This document shows positions 20,727 through 31,398 of a stretch of DNA of 31,987 nucleotides, piece by piece (the stretch's first letter is position 1; the number at the start of each line of letters is the position of its first letter). The translations under genes were made by a program, and so were the position numbers. Where the stretch lies: positions 90,911 to 122,897 of the forward strand of contig SZWC01000816.1 in the NCBI GenBank assembly GCA_023375785.1, in the 5' to 3' direction. The stretch comes from Penium margaritaceum. Taxonomy: Eukaryota; Streptophyta; Zygnematophyceae; Desmidiales; Peniaceae. Below the pieces are notes generated by a model. The model had not been told where the DNA came from and ran no database searches. It saw only the letters and a list, made by a program, of their open reading frames with translations.

Positions 20727-21160
20727 CTACTCCATACATCTGCAGATATCGTCGTCTTTGTGCATGACCTCCTTTTCAATCTTCCGCAGTGCTGCCTCAT
20801 TTGTCAGGTGCTTGAAGCGCTCGATGAGGGCGTTGCCAAAGTACTCAAAGGAAGGGAAAGGTGCCCGCGCATTATACCAATCTGCTGTAGCCCCTTGGAG
20901 ATGATATTCTGCGGTGGCAAGGCAGAGATGAGGTGGAATCCGGCCGATACTAGCACAGAGGGTAATTTGCTTGAGCCAGACCCAGGGATCCTCCTGCGGG
21001 GCACCATTGAAGGAATCCAACCGTGGGATGTTAGCGGGTTCGGAGTGGATATAATACAGCTGCCGTACGGTGCTGCGGTTAGTCGTCAGCACAGTCACAG
21101 CACGTGGGGATGGAATGGTTGTAGGAGGGACCGCGAAGTATTCCGTTGGGGGGTTTAGCA
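20727..21160 (-). other. Retrotrans_gag-like (capsid) domain
   Basis: Part of Gag. The pattern IPRLDSFNGAPQEDPWVWL, then EYHLQGATADWYNA and FGNALIERF, matches the conserved aromatic-rich core of Ty3/Gypsy Gag. TAA at 21162-21164 and TAG at 20727-20729 bound the open segment but lie inside the original frame. Confidence 0.88.
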
Positions 21161-22668
21161 TTTAGGGCAGTTCCGCGGGTATGGGGAATCCTAGCTGCAT
21201 AGGAGGGGGAAGCATGTACTAGGGGGGAGGTGCTGACGTAGTGGCGGTGTAGGGTGTGGAAAAGAATACCGTCCCAAGGGGTGGTGCCTGAATCCCAGGC
21301 GCTGATGGCATCATCTGGGGCACCCAAAGTTGATTGGTAGGAATCGCCGCCGTAGGGTAGGGCTGGACCGTCCCCGCACTGTGTTGTACTCCATATGTCT
21401 GCTGTGGCAACAGTTGCGGATGACCATGCATTGTAGGTAGTGGATGAGGCATTGGCGGCGCTGCCCCTGTGGGCCCTGCCCCAATTATTTGGTGATGGGA
21501 AATTTGTTGCTGGGCAGCCACTGGTGGCTGCGGTAGTGCGCCAGCCACGATCGTTGGGAGTTTCATCCCTCCTTGCGTCATGCTCCCAGACTGTTGTTGC
21601 TGTGTCGCCCACAGAGGCGGAGCGGACAGTGGGATCATGGCGCTCATCTGTGTCACTCTCCTAACCGTCTGCTACAAAAGGGTTGATGGTTGAGTCCCTG
21701 CTGGTAGCACTTGCGTTGGGGCTCTTGCGTTATCCTTGCCTGGGGCTGAACCGACATTCCAGCTTGTGGCATGGGCTGCCAAGGTTGTTGGATGAGTGAT
21801 CCCGGTGCCGGCAGTGCTCTTGCCTGCACCGCACTGGTCACTACCTGGGATGGGTGTGCCTGCTGCTGTGGTGGTACACTTGGCATGGTTTGTGGGGATG
21901 TCCCCTTTAATGGTGCTCTCATGTTCAGCGGCGGAGGCTTCTGCTGCGGTGCTGGGCCGGTCATACATGGTTGCGCCAGCCCTCTTGCCTGGCCAATTTT
22001 CGAAGGCTGCTACAACAGGCATAGTGGCGGCTGGGAGGGCGCGGCGGGTTCCACCGTCATCACTCTGCAGGCGCGGGACGCTGATTTACTGTTGGCTGGT
22101 TCACCGAAAGCAGCGCGGATCCCGGTGTTTGTGGGGACATTGGCACTCCTAACAACTCGTCTCCCGGGTGGAATGCTGGCGGAATCGTCAGCTGCTGCTT
22201 TCATCTCGTTGCACGTGGTCCCATTGCTGCATCTCCGCGAGCCGTCTCTGCCACCTGCCGCGGCGGATTGGAATCCAAAGGCATCCCAAGCGCGAGAGCC
22301 AGTGATTCCTTCCGCTGCAACTCTGCCGCTGGCTGTTGAGTATCCACTACTAGGTTGTTGGTGGTTTCTGCTTCCTTGGGGTTCTGTGATTACATCTGTG
22401 GATGTGTTGTCAAAGATGCATGAGGTGTCGTCATGCCGCCAGTCGCCGCCGGCTACTGCCCTCCACGGTGCTGGTAGACCAATCGGCGATAGACTTTGAG
22501 TCCGCCAACATCGGAGCGTTGCTCCGATGATGGCTGGGGGTCGGTAAACCACGGTGGTACCGCAGTCGCAGCTTCCTACTCCTCTGATTCGTGCTAGGAA
22601 TGGCTGGGTCCGCGACTACCATGGTCAAAGACGGTCTCCACCTCCATGCGGTTGCCCAGAGTGTCCAT

Positions 22669-22946
22669 GATGCATCGCGAGTGCATCTGCTCCAACCACT
22701 AATTCACCCAGCGATGTTGGACCAATGGGTCCGCGCCTGGCGAGGAGCTGATTCGGGTGCAGGACAGCACCAGCGAGGAGCTCCGGGTATCTTCGTAGCG
22801 AGTGGCTCGGCGCGACAAGAAACACCGCATAGATGACTACTACTGCTGTCTCCTGTAATCGTGATACACAAAGCTTGTTACCAACATCGATGACTGATCT
22901 GAAGGTCACGTGCAGTTATGCTAGGCAAAGAGCGAGGAACTTTCCA
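22669..22946 (-). other. 5' leader between primer-binding site and Gag
   Basis: No convincing coding signal. An open stretch in one frame (22625-22909) has no ATG start and does not match the frame that carries Gag. It is best read as an untranslated leader. Confidence 0.6.
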
Positions 22947-22960
22947 CGCTCACCGCACCA
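22947..22960 (-). other. Candidate tRNA primer-binding site
   Basis: On the element strand, TGGTGCGGTGAGCG begins six bases after the 5' LTR. TGG pairs with the CCA end of any tRNA, and the position is right. It is not the common initiator-Met site (TGGTATCAGAGC). The implied tRNA 3' end is CGCUCACCGCACCA, which I cannot assign. Confidence 0.5.
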
Positions 22961-22966
22961 TGATAC

Positions 22967-24119
22967 TGATACCCCCAACTTTGCTGCACCCTTGATTATC
23001 TCTATACAAGCACAATTCCGTGCTGTCCATGGATCCCAAACTTCACACTGCTATCACGGCTCTACTAAGACACGTAGCGGAATCACGGGATCTCAACCTC
23101 TAGTTATTGGCAGTTCTGCAAACAGAAGGCCTAAAACTTTGTGCACAAACCTCACCGCTGAATGACATTCCGCGGTCCACTCCTTGCCACACGTGAGCCG
23201 CCACCGCGTGGCTTCCAGCTCCTCTCCATGGAACCTCTTGTTCCGCGGACGTGTGCAAGCAAAGGCTCCGCCGGCAGTTCACTTCACTCGGACTTTCGGT
23301 TCTTCGCGCACACAACCTCCGCAGCCCGCGGACAACGGTCCTAGGATTACTGAAGGCACGGAGACAATGGGATAGCGAGCAACGGGGGCGGTTGAATGTC
23401 TTTAGATGAATATAGCAGAGTACACGGGGGAGTATGCAAGACTGAGTTGCCCTTGTGCTACTGCAACTCAGGCCCTTTTCTACTTGGGACTCCGCACAGT
23501 GTGTCTACATGATGTCGGTCTCATCCCTCTCATACTACCCTCTTCCCCCTACTTGGACTCCACGTGGTGCGGCTACGCATCGCGGGTCTCGTCCTCAGCC
23601 ATCCACCCATAGACACACATCGTGCATCCTCTAATGACTTTCTTCATCCGCGGCTTGTGCACGCGGTTCTGTGTGTTCTTCTTGAATCTTCATTTTCCGC
23701 AGTGCGTCTCCAGGGGCTCCTCCGCGATTGATGCACCATTCCTCATGCTGATTGGCTATTTTCTCTCTTGATTGCTCGGCTTTTCCGCTGACCTATCTGC
23801 ACCTTGTCGGTGGTCACAGATCTTGCTGCGGCTTGCTTCTGTTCTCTCTGTGCTGCGCAATTCCCGCCATTGCTTCCCGCTTCTTCCTTCCTTCGCCACC
23901 GGTGCCTGAGTTGGAAGGAGGGAACCACCGCAGGTGATTGTGTTGGCCTGCGGCAGTTATCCTTAAGACATCCGGGTCCTCATCGGCCCTTGATTCCGCG
24001 CTACCCATCGCTCAACCGTGTCCGCAAGAGCCATCGTTCTGCTCACGGATCTCAGGGTTCCCACGCTTCCTCCGCAAATTGATCTTCCCTTCGGAACAGC
24101 AGTGGAACCGTGCCTGACA
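22967..24119 (-). repeat. 5' LTR (right copy)
   Basis: A 1153-bp direct repeat of 9293-10447. In element sense it begins TGTCAGGC and ends GGGTATCA, giving the expected TG and CA ends. It would hold the promoter. It differs from the left LTR at roughly a tenth of positions by eye. The inner edge is preceded on the plus strand by TGATAC, echoing the LTR's own first bases. Confidence 0.93.
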
Positions 24120-24124
24120 CCGGG
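24120..24124. repeat. Target-site duplication, right copy (CCGGG)
   Basis: Perfect match to 9288-9292. The satellite resumes as TCACAGAAACC, exactly in phase with the left flank. Confidence 0.9.
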
Positions 24125-24499
24125 TCACAGAAACCAAAGCCGGGTCACAAAAACTTAAGCCGGGTCACACAAACCAAAGCCAGGTTGAAGAACCATAACC
24201 GGTTCACAGAAACCAAATCTTGGTCACAGAAACCAATGTCCGGTCATAGAAACCAACGCCAGGTCACAGAAACCGAAGCCGGGTCACAGAAACCAAAGCC
24301 TGGTCACAGAAACCAAAGCGGGATCACAGAAACCAACGCCAGGTCTGAGAATCCAAAGCCGGCTCACTGAAACCAAAAAAGGTCACAGCAACCAAAGCCG
24401 GGTCACAAAAATCAAAGACGGGTCACAGAAACCAAAGGCAGATCACAGAAACCAAAGCCGGGTCACAGAAACCAAAGCCAGGTCACAGAAACAAAAGCC

Positions 24500-24833
24500 G
24501 GGTCACAGAAACCAAAGCCGAGTCACAAGACCCAAAGCCGGGTCACATGATCCAAAGCCTGGTCACAGAACCCAAAGCCGGGTAACAGAAACCAAAGTCG
24601 GGTCACAGAAACCAAAGCCGGGTCAGAGAAACCAAAGCCGGGTCACAGCAATCAAAGCCAGGTCACAGAACCAAAGCCGGGTCACAGAACCCAAAGCCGG
24701 GTCACAGAAACCAAAGCCGAGTCACAAGACCCAAAGCCGGGTCACATGATCCAAAGCCTGGTCACAGAACCCAAAGCCGGGTAACAGAAACCAAAGTCGG
24801 GTCACAGAAACCAAAGCCGGGTCACAGAAACAA
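24500..24833 (+). repeat. 199-bp direct duplication in the satellite
   Basis: The variant run AGTCACAAGACCCAAAGCCG followed by CATGATCCAAAGCCTGG starts at 24521 and again at 24720, 199 bp apart, with the surrounding units also repeated in order. Confidence 0.85.
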
Positions 24834-26849
24834 AAGTTGGGTCATATAAACCAAAGCTGGGTCATAGACACCAAAGCCGGGTCACGGAATTTAAAGCCGG
24901 GTCACAAAAACCAAAGCCGGGTCACAGAAACCAAAGCCGGGTCACAGAAAACAAAGCCGGGTCACAGAAACCAAAGCCAGATCAGAGAACCCAAAACCAG
25001 GACACACAAACCAAAGGCGGGTCACAGAAACCAAAGCCGGGTCACAAAAACCAATGCTGGGTCACTGAAACCAAAGCCAGTTCACAGAAACCAAAGCTGG
25101 GTCACCATGACAAAAGCCGGGTCACAAAAACCAAAGCAGGGTCACAAAAACCAAAGCCAGGTCACAAAAACCAAAGCCGGGTCACACAAACCAAAGCCAG
25201 GTCACAGAAACCAAAGCATGGTCACAGAAACCAAAGCCGGGTCCCATGAACCAAAGCCGGATCACAGTAAGCAAAGCTGGGCCGCAAAAACCAAAGCCGG
25301 GTCACAAAAACCAAAGCCGGGTCACAGAAACCAAATCCGGGTCACAGAAACCAAAGCCGGGTAACATAAACCAAAGCCGGGTCACGAACACCAATGCCGG
25401 TTCATAGAAACAAAAGCCGGATCACAGAAACAAAATCTGAGTCACATAAACAAAAACCAGGTCACAGAAACAAAAGCCACGTCACATAAACGAAAGGCAG
25501 GTCACAGAAACGAAAGCAGGGTCACAGAAACAAAAGCATTACGGAAGCGAAAGCCGGGTAACAGAAACAAAGCTAGGTCACAGAAACCAAAGCCGAGTCA
25601 CAGAATCGAAGCCGGGTCACATAAACCAAAGCCGGGTCACAGAACGAGAGCCAGGTCACAAAAACCAAAGCTGGGTCACAGAAACCAAAGCCCGGTCACA
25701 AAAACCAGCGCGGGGTCACAAACACCAAAGCCGGGTCACAGAAACAAAGGCCTGGTTACAGAACCCAAAGCGGGGTCACTGAAGCCAGACCCAGGTCACA
25801 GAAACCAAAGCCGGCTCACAGAAACCAAAGACGGGTCACAGAAACCAAAGCCGGGTCTAAAAAACCAAAGCTGGGTCATAGTAAGCAAAACCGGGTCACG
25901 GAAACCAAAGCCGGGTCACAGAAACCAAAACCAGGTCACAGAAACCAAAGCGGGGTCACTGAACCAAAGCCAGGTCACAGGAACCAAAGCCAGGTCACAG
26001 TAACCAAAGCCAGGTAACACAAACCAAGACGAGGTAACAGAATCCAAAGCCGGGTTACAGAAACCAAAGCCAGGTCACATAAACCAAAGTCGGGTCACAG
26101 AAACCAAACCTGGACCACAAAAACCAAAGCCGGGTCACATAAACCAAAGCCGGGTCACAAGAACGAACGCCAGGTCACATAATTGAAAGCCATGTCACAA
26201 CAGTGAAACAAAAGGTCACAGAAACAAAAGCCGTGTCACAGAATCAAAAGCAGGGTCACGCAAGCCAAAGCCGGATCAAATAAACCAAAGCCAGGTCACA
26301 TAAACCAACACCGGGTCATAGAAACAACAGCCGGGTCACAGAAACCAAAGCTGAAACACCGAAACAAAAGCCGGATCACATAAACCTAAGCCGGGTCACA
26401 GAAACCGAAGCCGGGTCACAGAAACCAAAGCCGGGTCAAAGAAACCAAAGCCGGGTCACCGAAACCAAAGTGGAGTCACAGAACCAAAGCCGGGTCACAG
26501 AACCAAAGCCAGGTTACAGAAACCAAAGCCGGGTCACAGAAACAAAAGCCGGGTCACAGAAACCAAAGCCGGGTCACAGAAACAAAAGCCGGGTCACAAA
26601 AACAAAAGCCGGGTCACATGAACAAAAACCGGGTCACAGAAACGAAAGCCAGGTCACACAACAAGAGCCGGGTCACATAAACGAAAGCCAGATCACAGAT
26701 ACCAAAGCCGGGTCACAGAAACCAAAGCAGGATGTCAAAAACCAAAGCCGGGTCACAGAAACCAAAGCGGGGTCACAGAAACCAAAGCCAGGTCATAGAA
26801 ACCAAAGCCGGGTCACAAAAGAAAAGCCAGGTCACAGAAACCAAAACCG

Positions 26850-27648
26850 GGTCACAAAAACCAAAGCTGGTTCACGAAACCCAAAGCCGGGTCACATAAA
26901 CCAACTCCGGGTCACAGAAACCAAAGCCGGGTCAGAGAAACCACATCTGGGTCACAGAAACCAAAGCTGGGTCACAATAACTAAAGCTGGATCACAGAAA
27001 CCAACGCCGGGTCACAAAAACCAAAGCCAGGCCACATAAAACAAAGCCGGGTCACAGAAACCAAAGCGGGGTCATAGAAACCAAAGCCGGGTAACAGAAA
27101 CCAGACCGGGTCACAGAAACCAAAGCCGGGTCTCATAAACCAAAGCCGGGTACAGAAACCAATGCCGGGGCACAGAAACCAAAGCCGGGTCACAGAAACC
27201 AGAGACGGGTCACAGGAACCAAAACCACGGCACAGAAACGAAAGCCGGGTCACAAAAACCAAAGCCGGGATCACAGAAACCAATGCCGGGTCACGGAAAC
27301 AGAAGTCGGGTCACAGAAACAAAATCTGGGTTACGGAAAATATAACCAGGTCACAAAAACGAACGCCAGGTCACATAAACAAAAGGCAGGTCACAGAAAC
27401 AAAAACTGGGTCACAAAAACGAAAGCTGGGTCACAGAAACGAAAGCTGAGTAACATAATCAAAAGCTGGGTCAGAGAAACCAAAGCGGGGTCACCGAAAC
27501 CAAAGCAGTGTCACGGAAAAGAAAGCCGGTTCACATAAACATAAGGAAGGTAACAGAAACAAAATATGGGTCACAGAAACGAAACTTGGGTCACAGAAAT
27601 GAAAGCCGGGTCACAGAAACAAAAGCCGGGTCACAGAAACCAAAGCCG
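26850..27648 (+). repeat. 799-bp higher-order repeat, copy 1
   Basis: About forty units, repeated at 27649-28447. The order of rare variants (TTCACGAAACCC, CCACATCTGGG, AACCAGACCGGG, AAAATATAACCAGG, ATAAACATAAGGAAGG) is kept with only a few substitutions. Edges are approximate, because flanking units are similar. Confidence 0.88.
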
Positions 27649-28447
27649 GGTCACAATAACCAAAGCTGGTTCACGAAACCCAAAGCCGGGTCACATAAAC
27701 CAAATCCGGGTCACAGAAACCAAAGCCGGGTCAGAGAAACCACATCTGGGTCACAGAAACCAAAGCTGGGTCACAAGAACCAAAGCTGGATCACAGAAAC
27801 CAACGCCGGGTCACAAAAACCAAAGCCAGGCCACATAAAACAAAGCCGGGTCACAGAAACCAAAGCGGGGTCATAGAAACCAAAGCCGGGAAACAGAAAC
27901 CAGACCGGGTCACAGAAACCAAAGCCGGGTCTCATAACCCAAAGCCGGGTACAGAAACGAATGCCGGGGCACAGAAACCAAAGCCGGGTCACAGAAACCA
28001 AAGACGGGTCACAGGAACCAAAACCACGTCACAGAAACGAAAGCCAGGTCACAAAAACCAAAGCCAAGATCACAGAAACCAATGTCGGGTCACGGAAACA
28101 GAAGTCGAGTTACAGAAACAAAATCTGGGTTACGGAAGATATAACCAGGTCACAAAAACGAACACCAGGTCACATAAACAAAAGGCAGGTCACAGAAACA
28201 AAATCTGGGTCACAAAAACGAAAGCTGGGTCACAGAAACGAAAGCTGAGTAACATAATCAAAAGCTGGGTCAGAGAAACCAAAGCGGGGTCACCGAAACC
28301 AAAGCAGTGTCACGGAAAAGAAAGCCGGTTCACATAAACATAAGGAAGGTAACAAAAACAATATATGGGTCACAGAAACGAAACCTGGGTCACAGAAATG
28401 AAAGCCGGGTCACAGAAACAAAAGCCGGGTCACAGAAACCAAAGCCG
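27649..28447 (+). repeat. 799-bp higher-order repeat, copy 2
   Basis: Tandem second copy of 26850-27648, offset exactly 799 bp at several independent markers. It is far more alike to copy 1 than other parts of the array are to each other, so this is a recent amplification. Confidence 0.88.
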
Positions 28448-31398
28448 GGTCACAAAAACCAAGCCCGGTCAAAGAAACCAACGCCGGGTCAGGGAAACCA
28501 AAGCCGGATAACAGAAACCAAAGCCTGGTCACAAAAACCAAAGCAGGGTCACATAAACCAAAGCCAGTTCAAAGAAACCACAGCCGGCTCACATAAACCA
28601 AAGACAGGTCACAGAAACCAAAACTGGGTCACAAAAACCAAAGCTGGGTCATGAAAACCAAAGCCAGGTCACAGAAACCAAAGCGAGGTCACAGAAACCA
28701 ATGCCGGGTCACAGAAACCAGGGCCGGGTAACAGAAACCAAAACCGGGTCACAGAAACCAAAGCCGGGTAACAGAACCCAAAACCGGGTCACAGAAACCA
28801 AAGCCGGGTCACAGAAACCAAAGCCGGGTAAAAGAAACCAAAGCCGGGTCACCGGAACCAAAGCCGGGTCAAAGAAACCTAAGCCCGTTTACAGAAACCA
28901 AAGCCGCGTCACAGAAACCAAAGCCGGTTCACAAAAATGAAAGCCGAGTCACAGAAACGAAAGTCGGGTCACACAAACGAAAGCCCGATTATATAAAGAT
29001 AAGCTGGGTCACGGAAACCAAAGCCGGGTCACACAAACCAAAGCTGGGTCACAGAAACCAAAGCCGGGTCATATAAACCAATGCTGGGTCACAGAAACCA
29101 AAGCCGGGTAACAAAAACCAAAACCGGGTCATTGAAACCAAAGCCGGGTCACAGAAACCAAATCCGGGTCAAAGATTTCAAAGCCGGGTCATCGAAACGA
29201 AAGTCAGGTCATAGAAACCAAAGCCGGGTCACAGAAACCGAAACCGTCACACAAACCAAAGCTGGGTCACAGAAACAAAATATGGGTCACTGGAACAAAA
29301 GCCAAATCACAGAAACGGATGCCGGGCCACAGAAACCAAAGCCAGGTCAAAGAAACGAGAGACGGGTCACGTAAATGAAAGCTGGGTCATAGAAACCAAA
29401 GCTGGGTCACAGAAACCAAAGCCCAGGCAAAGAAACCAAAGCCGGGTCACAGAAACCAAAGCCGGGGCACAGAAACCAAAGCCGGGTCACAAAAACCAAA
29501 GCCAGGTCGCCGAAAGCAAAGCCGGGTCACAGAAACGAAAGCCCGGGTCACAGAAACCAATGCCGGGTCACAGAAACAGAAGCCGGGTCACATAAACAAA
29601 ATCCGGGTTACAGAAAGAAAAGCCATGTCACAAAAACAAAACCCGGGTCACATAAAAGAAAGGCAGGTCACAGAAACGAAAGCTATGTCACAGAAACGAA
29701 AGCCGGATCACAGAAACAAAAGCCGGGTAACAGAAACAAAATCTGGGTCACAGAAACCAAAGCCGGGTCACTGAACCAGAGCAGATTCACACAAACCAAA
29801 GCTGGGTCACAGAAACCAATGTCCCGTCATACAAACCAACGCCAGGTCACAGAAACCAAAGCTGGATCACATAAACCAAAGCCTGGTTACAGAAACCAAA
29901 GCGGGGTCACAGAAACAAAAGCCATGTCAGAGAAACCAAAGCCGGATCACAGAAACCAAAAAAGGCCACAGAAACTAGAGCCGGGTCACAAAAACCAAAG
30001 CCGGGTCACAGAAACCAAAGTCAGATCACAGCAACCAAAGCCGGGTCACACAACCAAAGCCAGGTCACAGAAACCAAAGCCGGGTCACAGAAACGAAAGC
30101 CGAGTCACATAAACCAAAGCCCGGTCACAGGATCGAGAGCCTGGTCACATAAACCAAACCCGGGAAACAAAAACCAAAGTCGGGTCACAAAAACCAAAGC
30201 CGGGTCACAGAAACCAAAGCTGGGTCACAGAAACCAATGCCGGGTCATCGAGACCAAAGCCAGGTCACAGAAACGAAAGCCGGGTCATAGAAAGCAATGC
30301 CGGGTCACAAAAACCAAAGCCGGGTAACAGAAACCAAAATCGGGTCACAGAAACCAAAGCCAGGTAACAGAACCCAAAACCGGGTCACGGAATCCAAAGC
30401 CGGGTCACATTAACCAAAGCCGAGTCAAAGAAATCAAAGCCGGATCACCGAAACGAAAGTCGGGTTGTAGAAACCAAAGCCGGGTCACAGAAACCAAAGC
30501 CGGGTCACAGAAACCAAAGCCGGGTCACACAAACCAAAGCTGGGTCACAGAAACAAAATCTGGGTCACTGAAACAAAAGCCAAATCACAGAAACGGAAGC
30601 CGTGTCAGATAAACCAAAGCCAGGTCACAGAAACGAGAGACGGGTCACATAAATGAAAGCTGGGTCATAGAAACAAAAGCCGGGTCACAGAAACCAAAGC
30701 CTGGGCAAAGAAACCAAAGCCGGTTGACAAAAACCAAAGCCGGGTCACAGAAACCAAAATTGGGTCACAAAAACCAAAGCCAGGTCACAGAAAGCAAAGC
30801 TGGGTCATAGAAACCAGAGCCCGGGTCACAGAAACCAATGCCAGGTCACAGAAATAGAAGCCCGGTGACAGAAACAAAATCCGGGTTACAGAAAGAAAAG
30901 CCAGGTCACAGAAACAAAACCCAGGTCACATAAACGAAAGGCAGGTCACAGAAACGAAAGCTGGGTCACAGAAACAAAAGCCGGGTCACAGAAACAAAGG
31001 CCTGGTAACAGAAACAAAAGCTGGGTCACAGAAACCAGAGCCGGGTCACAGAAACCAAAGCCGGGTCATAGAAACCAAAGCCGGGTCACAGAAACCAGAT
31101 CCGGGTCACAGAAACTAAACTGGGTCACAGAAACCAAAGACATGTCTTGGAACCAAAGCCGGGTCACAGAAACCAAAGACAAGTCACAGAACCAAAGCCG
31201 GATCACAGAAAGCAAAGCCGGGTCACAAAAAACAAAGCCAGGTCACTGAAACCAAAGCCAGGCCTCAAAAACTAGAACCGGACCACAAAAACCAAAGCCG
31301 GGTTACAGAAACCAATGCTGAGTCACAGAAACCAATGCCGGGTCACAGAAACCAATCCGGGTCACAGAAACCAAAGCCTCGTCGCAGAAACCAAATCT

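Larger units (their letters stand above)
19812..22668 (-). pseudogene. gag: Gag polyprotein, heavily decayed
   Basis: Family role: structural protein that binds element RNA and forms the particle. The best start is ATG 22666-22668 (MDTLGNRMEVETVFDH), about 290 bases after the primer site; an in-frame ATG also lies at 22684-22686. The first ~600 bases are full of stops (22594, 22576, 22453, 22390, 22201, 22057, 22060). The frame shifts near 22040-22075 and again near 21730-21745. A Pro/Gln-rich region follows (about 21220-22000), then the Retrotrans_gag domain (20727-21160), with PRLDSFNGAPQEDPWVWLKQ and EYHLQGATADWYNARAPF. A frameshift near 20480 leads to a CCHC zinc knuckle (20421-20462) whose His and last Cys are changed, CYTCQSLERITRDY, so it cannot bind zinc normally. 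A Gln-rich stretch then leads to the protease. Further stops lie at 21672, 21219, 21162, 20727, 20529 and 20361. At about 950 codons it is long for a Gypsy Gag. Confidence 0.85.
9293..24119 (-). mobile_element. Degenerate Ty3/Gypsy-type LTR retrotransposon, 14.8 kb
   Basis: A full-length but dead element on the minus strand, inserted in the satellite. It has two LTRs (9293-10447 and 22967-24119), a perfect 5-bp target duplication CCGGG, a polypurine tract beside the left LTR and a primer-binding-site candidate beside the right LTR. Domain order in its own direction is Gag, retropepsin 1, reverse transcriptase, RNase H, retropepsin-like 2, Ala/Pro/Ser-rich tail, unknown helical region, integrase, Cys/His zinc-binding tail. 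Integrase after RNase H places it in Ty3/Gypsy (Metaviridae). The second protease, the second frame and the zinc-finger tail are not standard for the family. At 14.8 kb it is long for a Gypsy element. More than 25 in-frame stops and at least six frameshifts make it non-functional. Confidence 0.95.
24125..31398 (+). repeat. 20-bp tandem satellite array, right half
   Basis: About 360 further copies of the unit described at the left end, same orientation and phase. Local tandem amplification is clearer here, including a 799-bp duplication and a 199-bp duplication. Scattered open frames read the same periodic basic peptide in each frame and are not genes. The array ends sharply at 31398, in the middle of a unit. 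Confidence 0.97.

Noticed and set aside
21079..21612. Open minus-strand frame of 177 codons
   Set aside because: It is a shadow of the Pro/Gln-rich Gag frame at 21219-21656, which runs in frame into the Retrotrans_gag domain.
22010..22552. Longer open minus-strand frame overlapping the Gag N-terminus
   Set aside because: The frame with MDTLGNRMEV at 22668 gives a more Gag-like, Gln/Pro-rich sequence and its stops all fit C-to-T decay. Only the last few codons before 22010 are probably real, after a frameshift.
26981..28001. Minus-strand open frames rich in Phe, Cys and Asp-Pro (27283 to 26981, 28001 to 27771)
   Set aside because: They are the reverse complement of the satellite, open only where the periodic TGA has mutated. 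No gene signal.
24125..31398. Regular 20-bp periodicity resembling a CRISPR array
   Set aside because: There are no distinct spacers between repeats; the units are contiguous and the context is eukaryotic.
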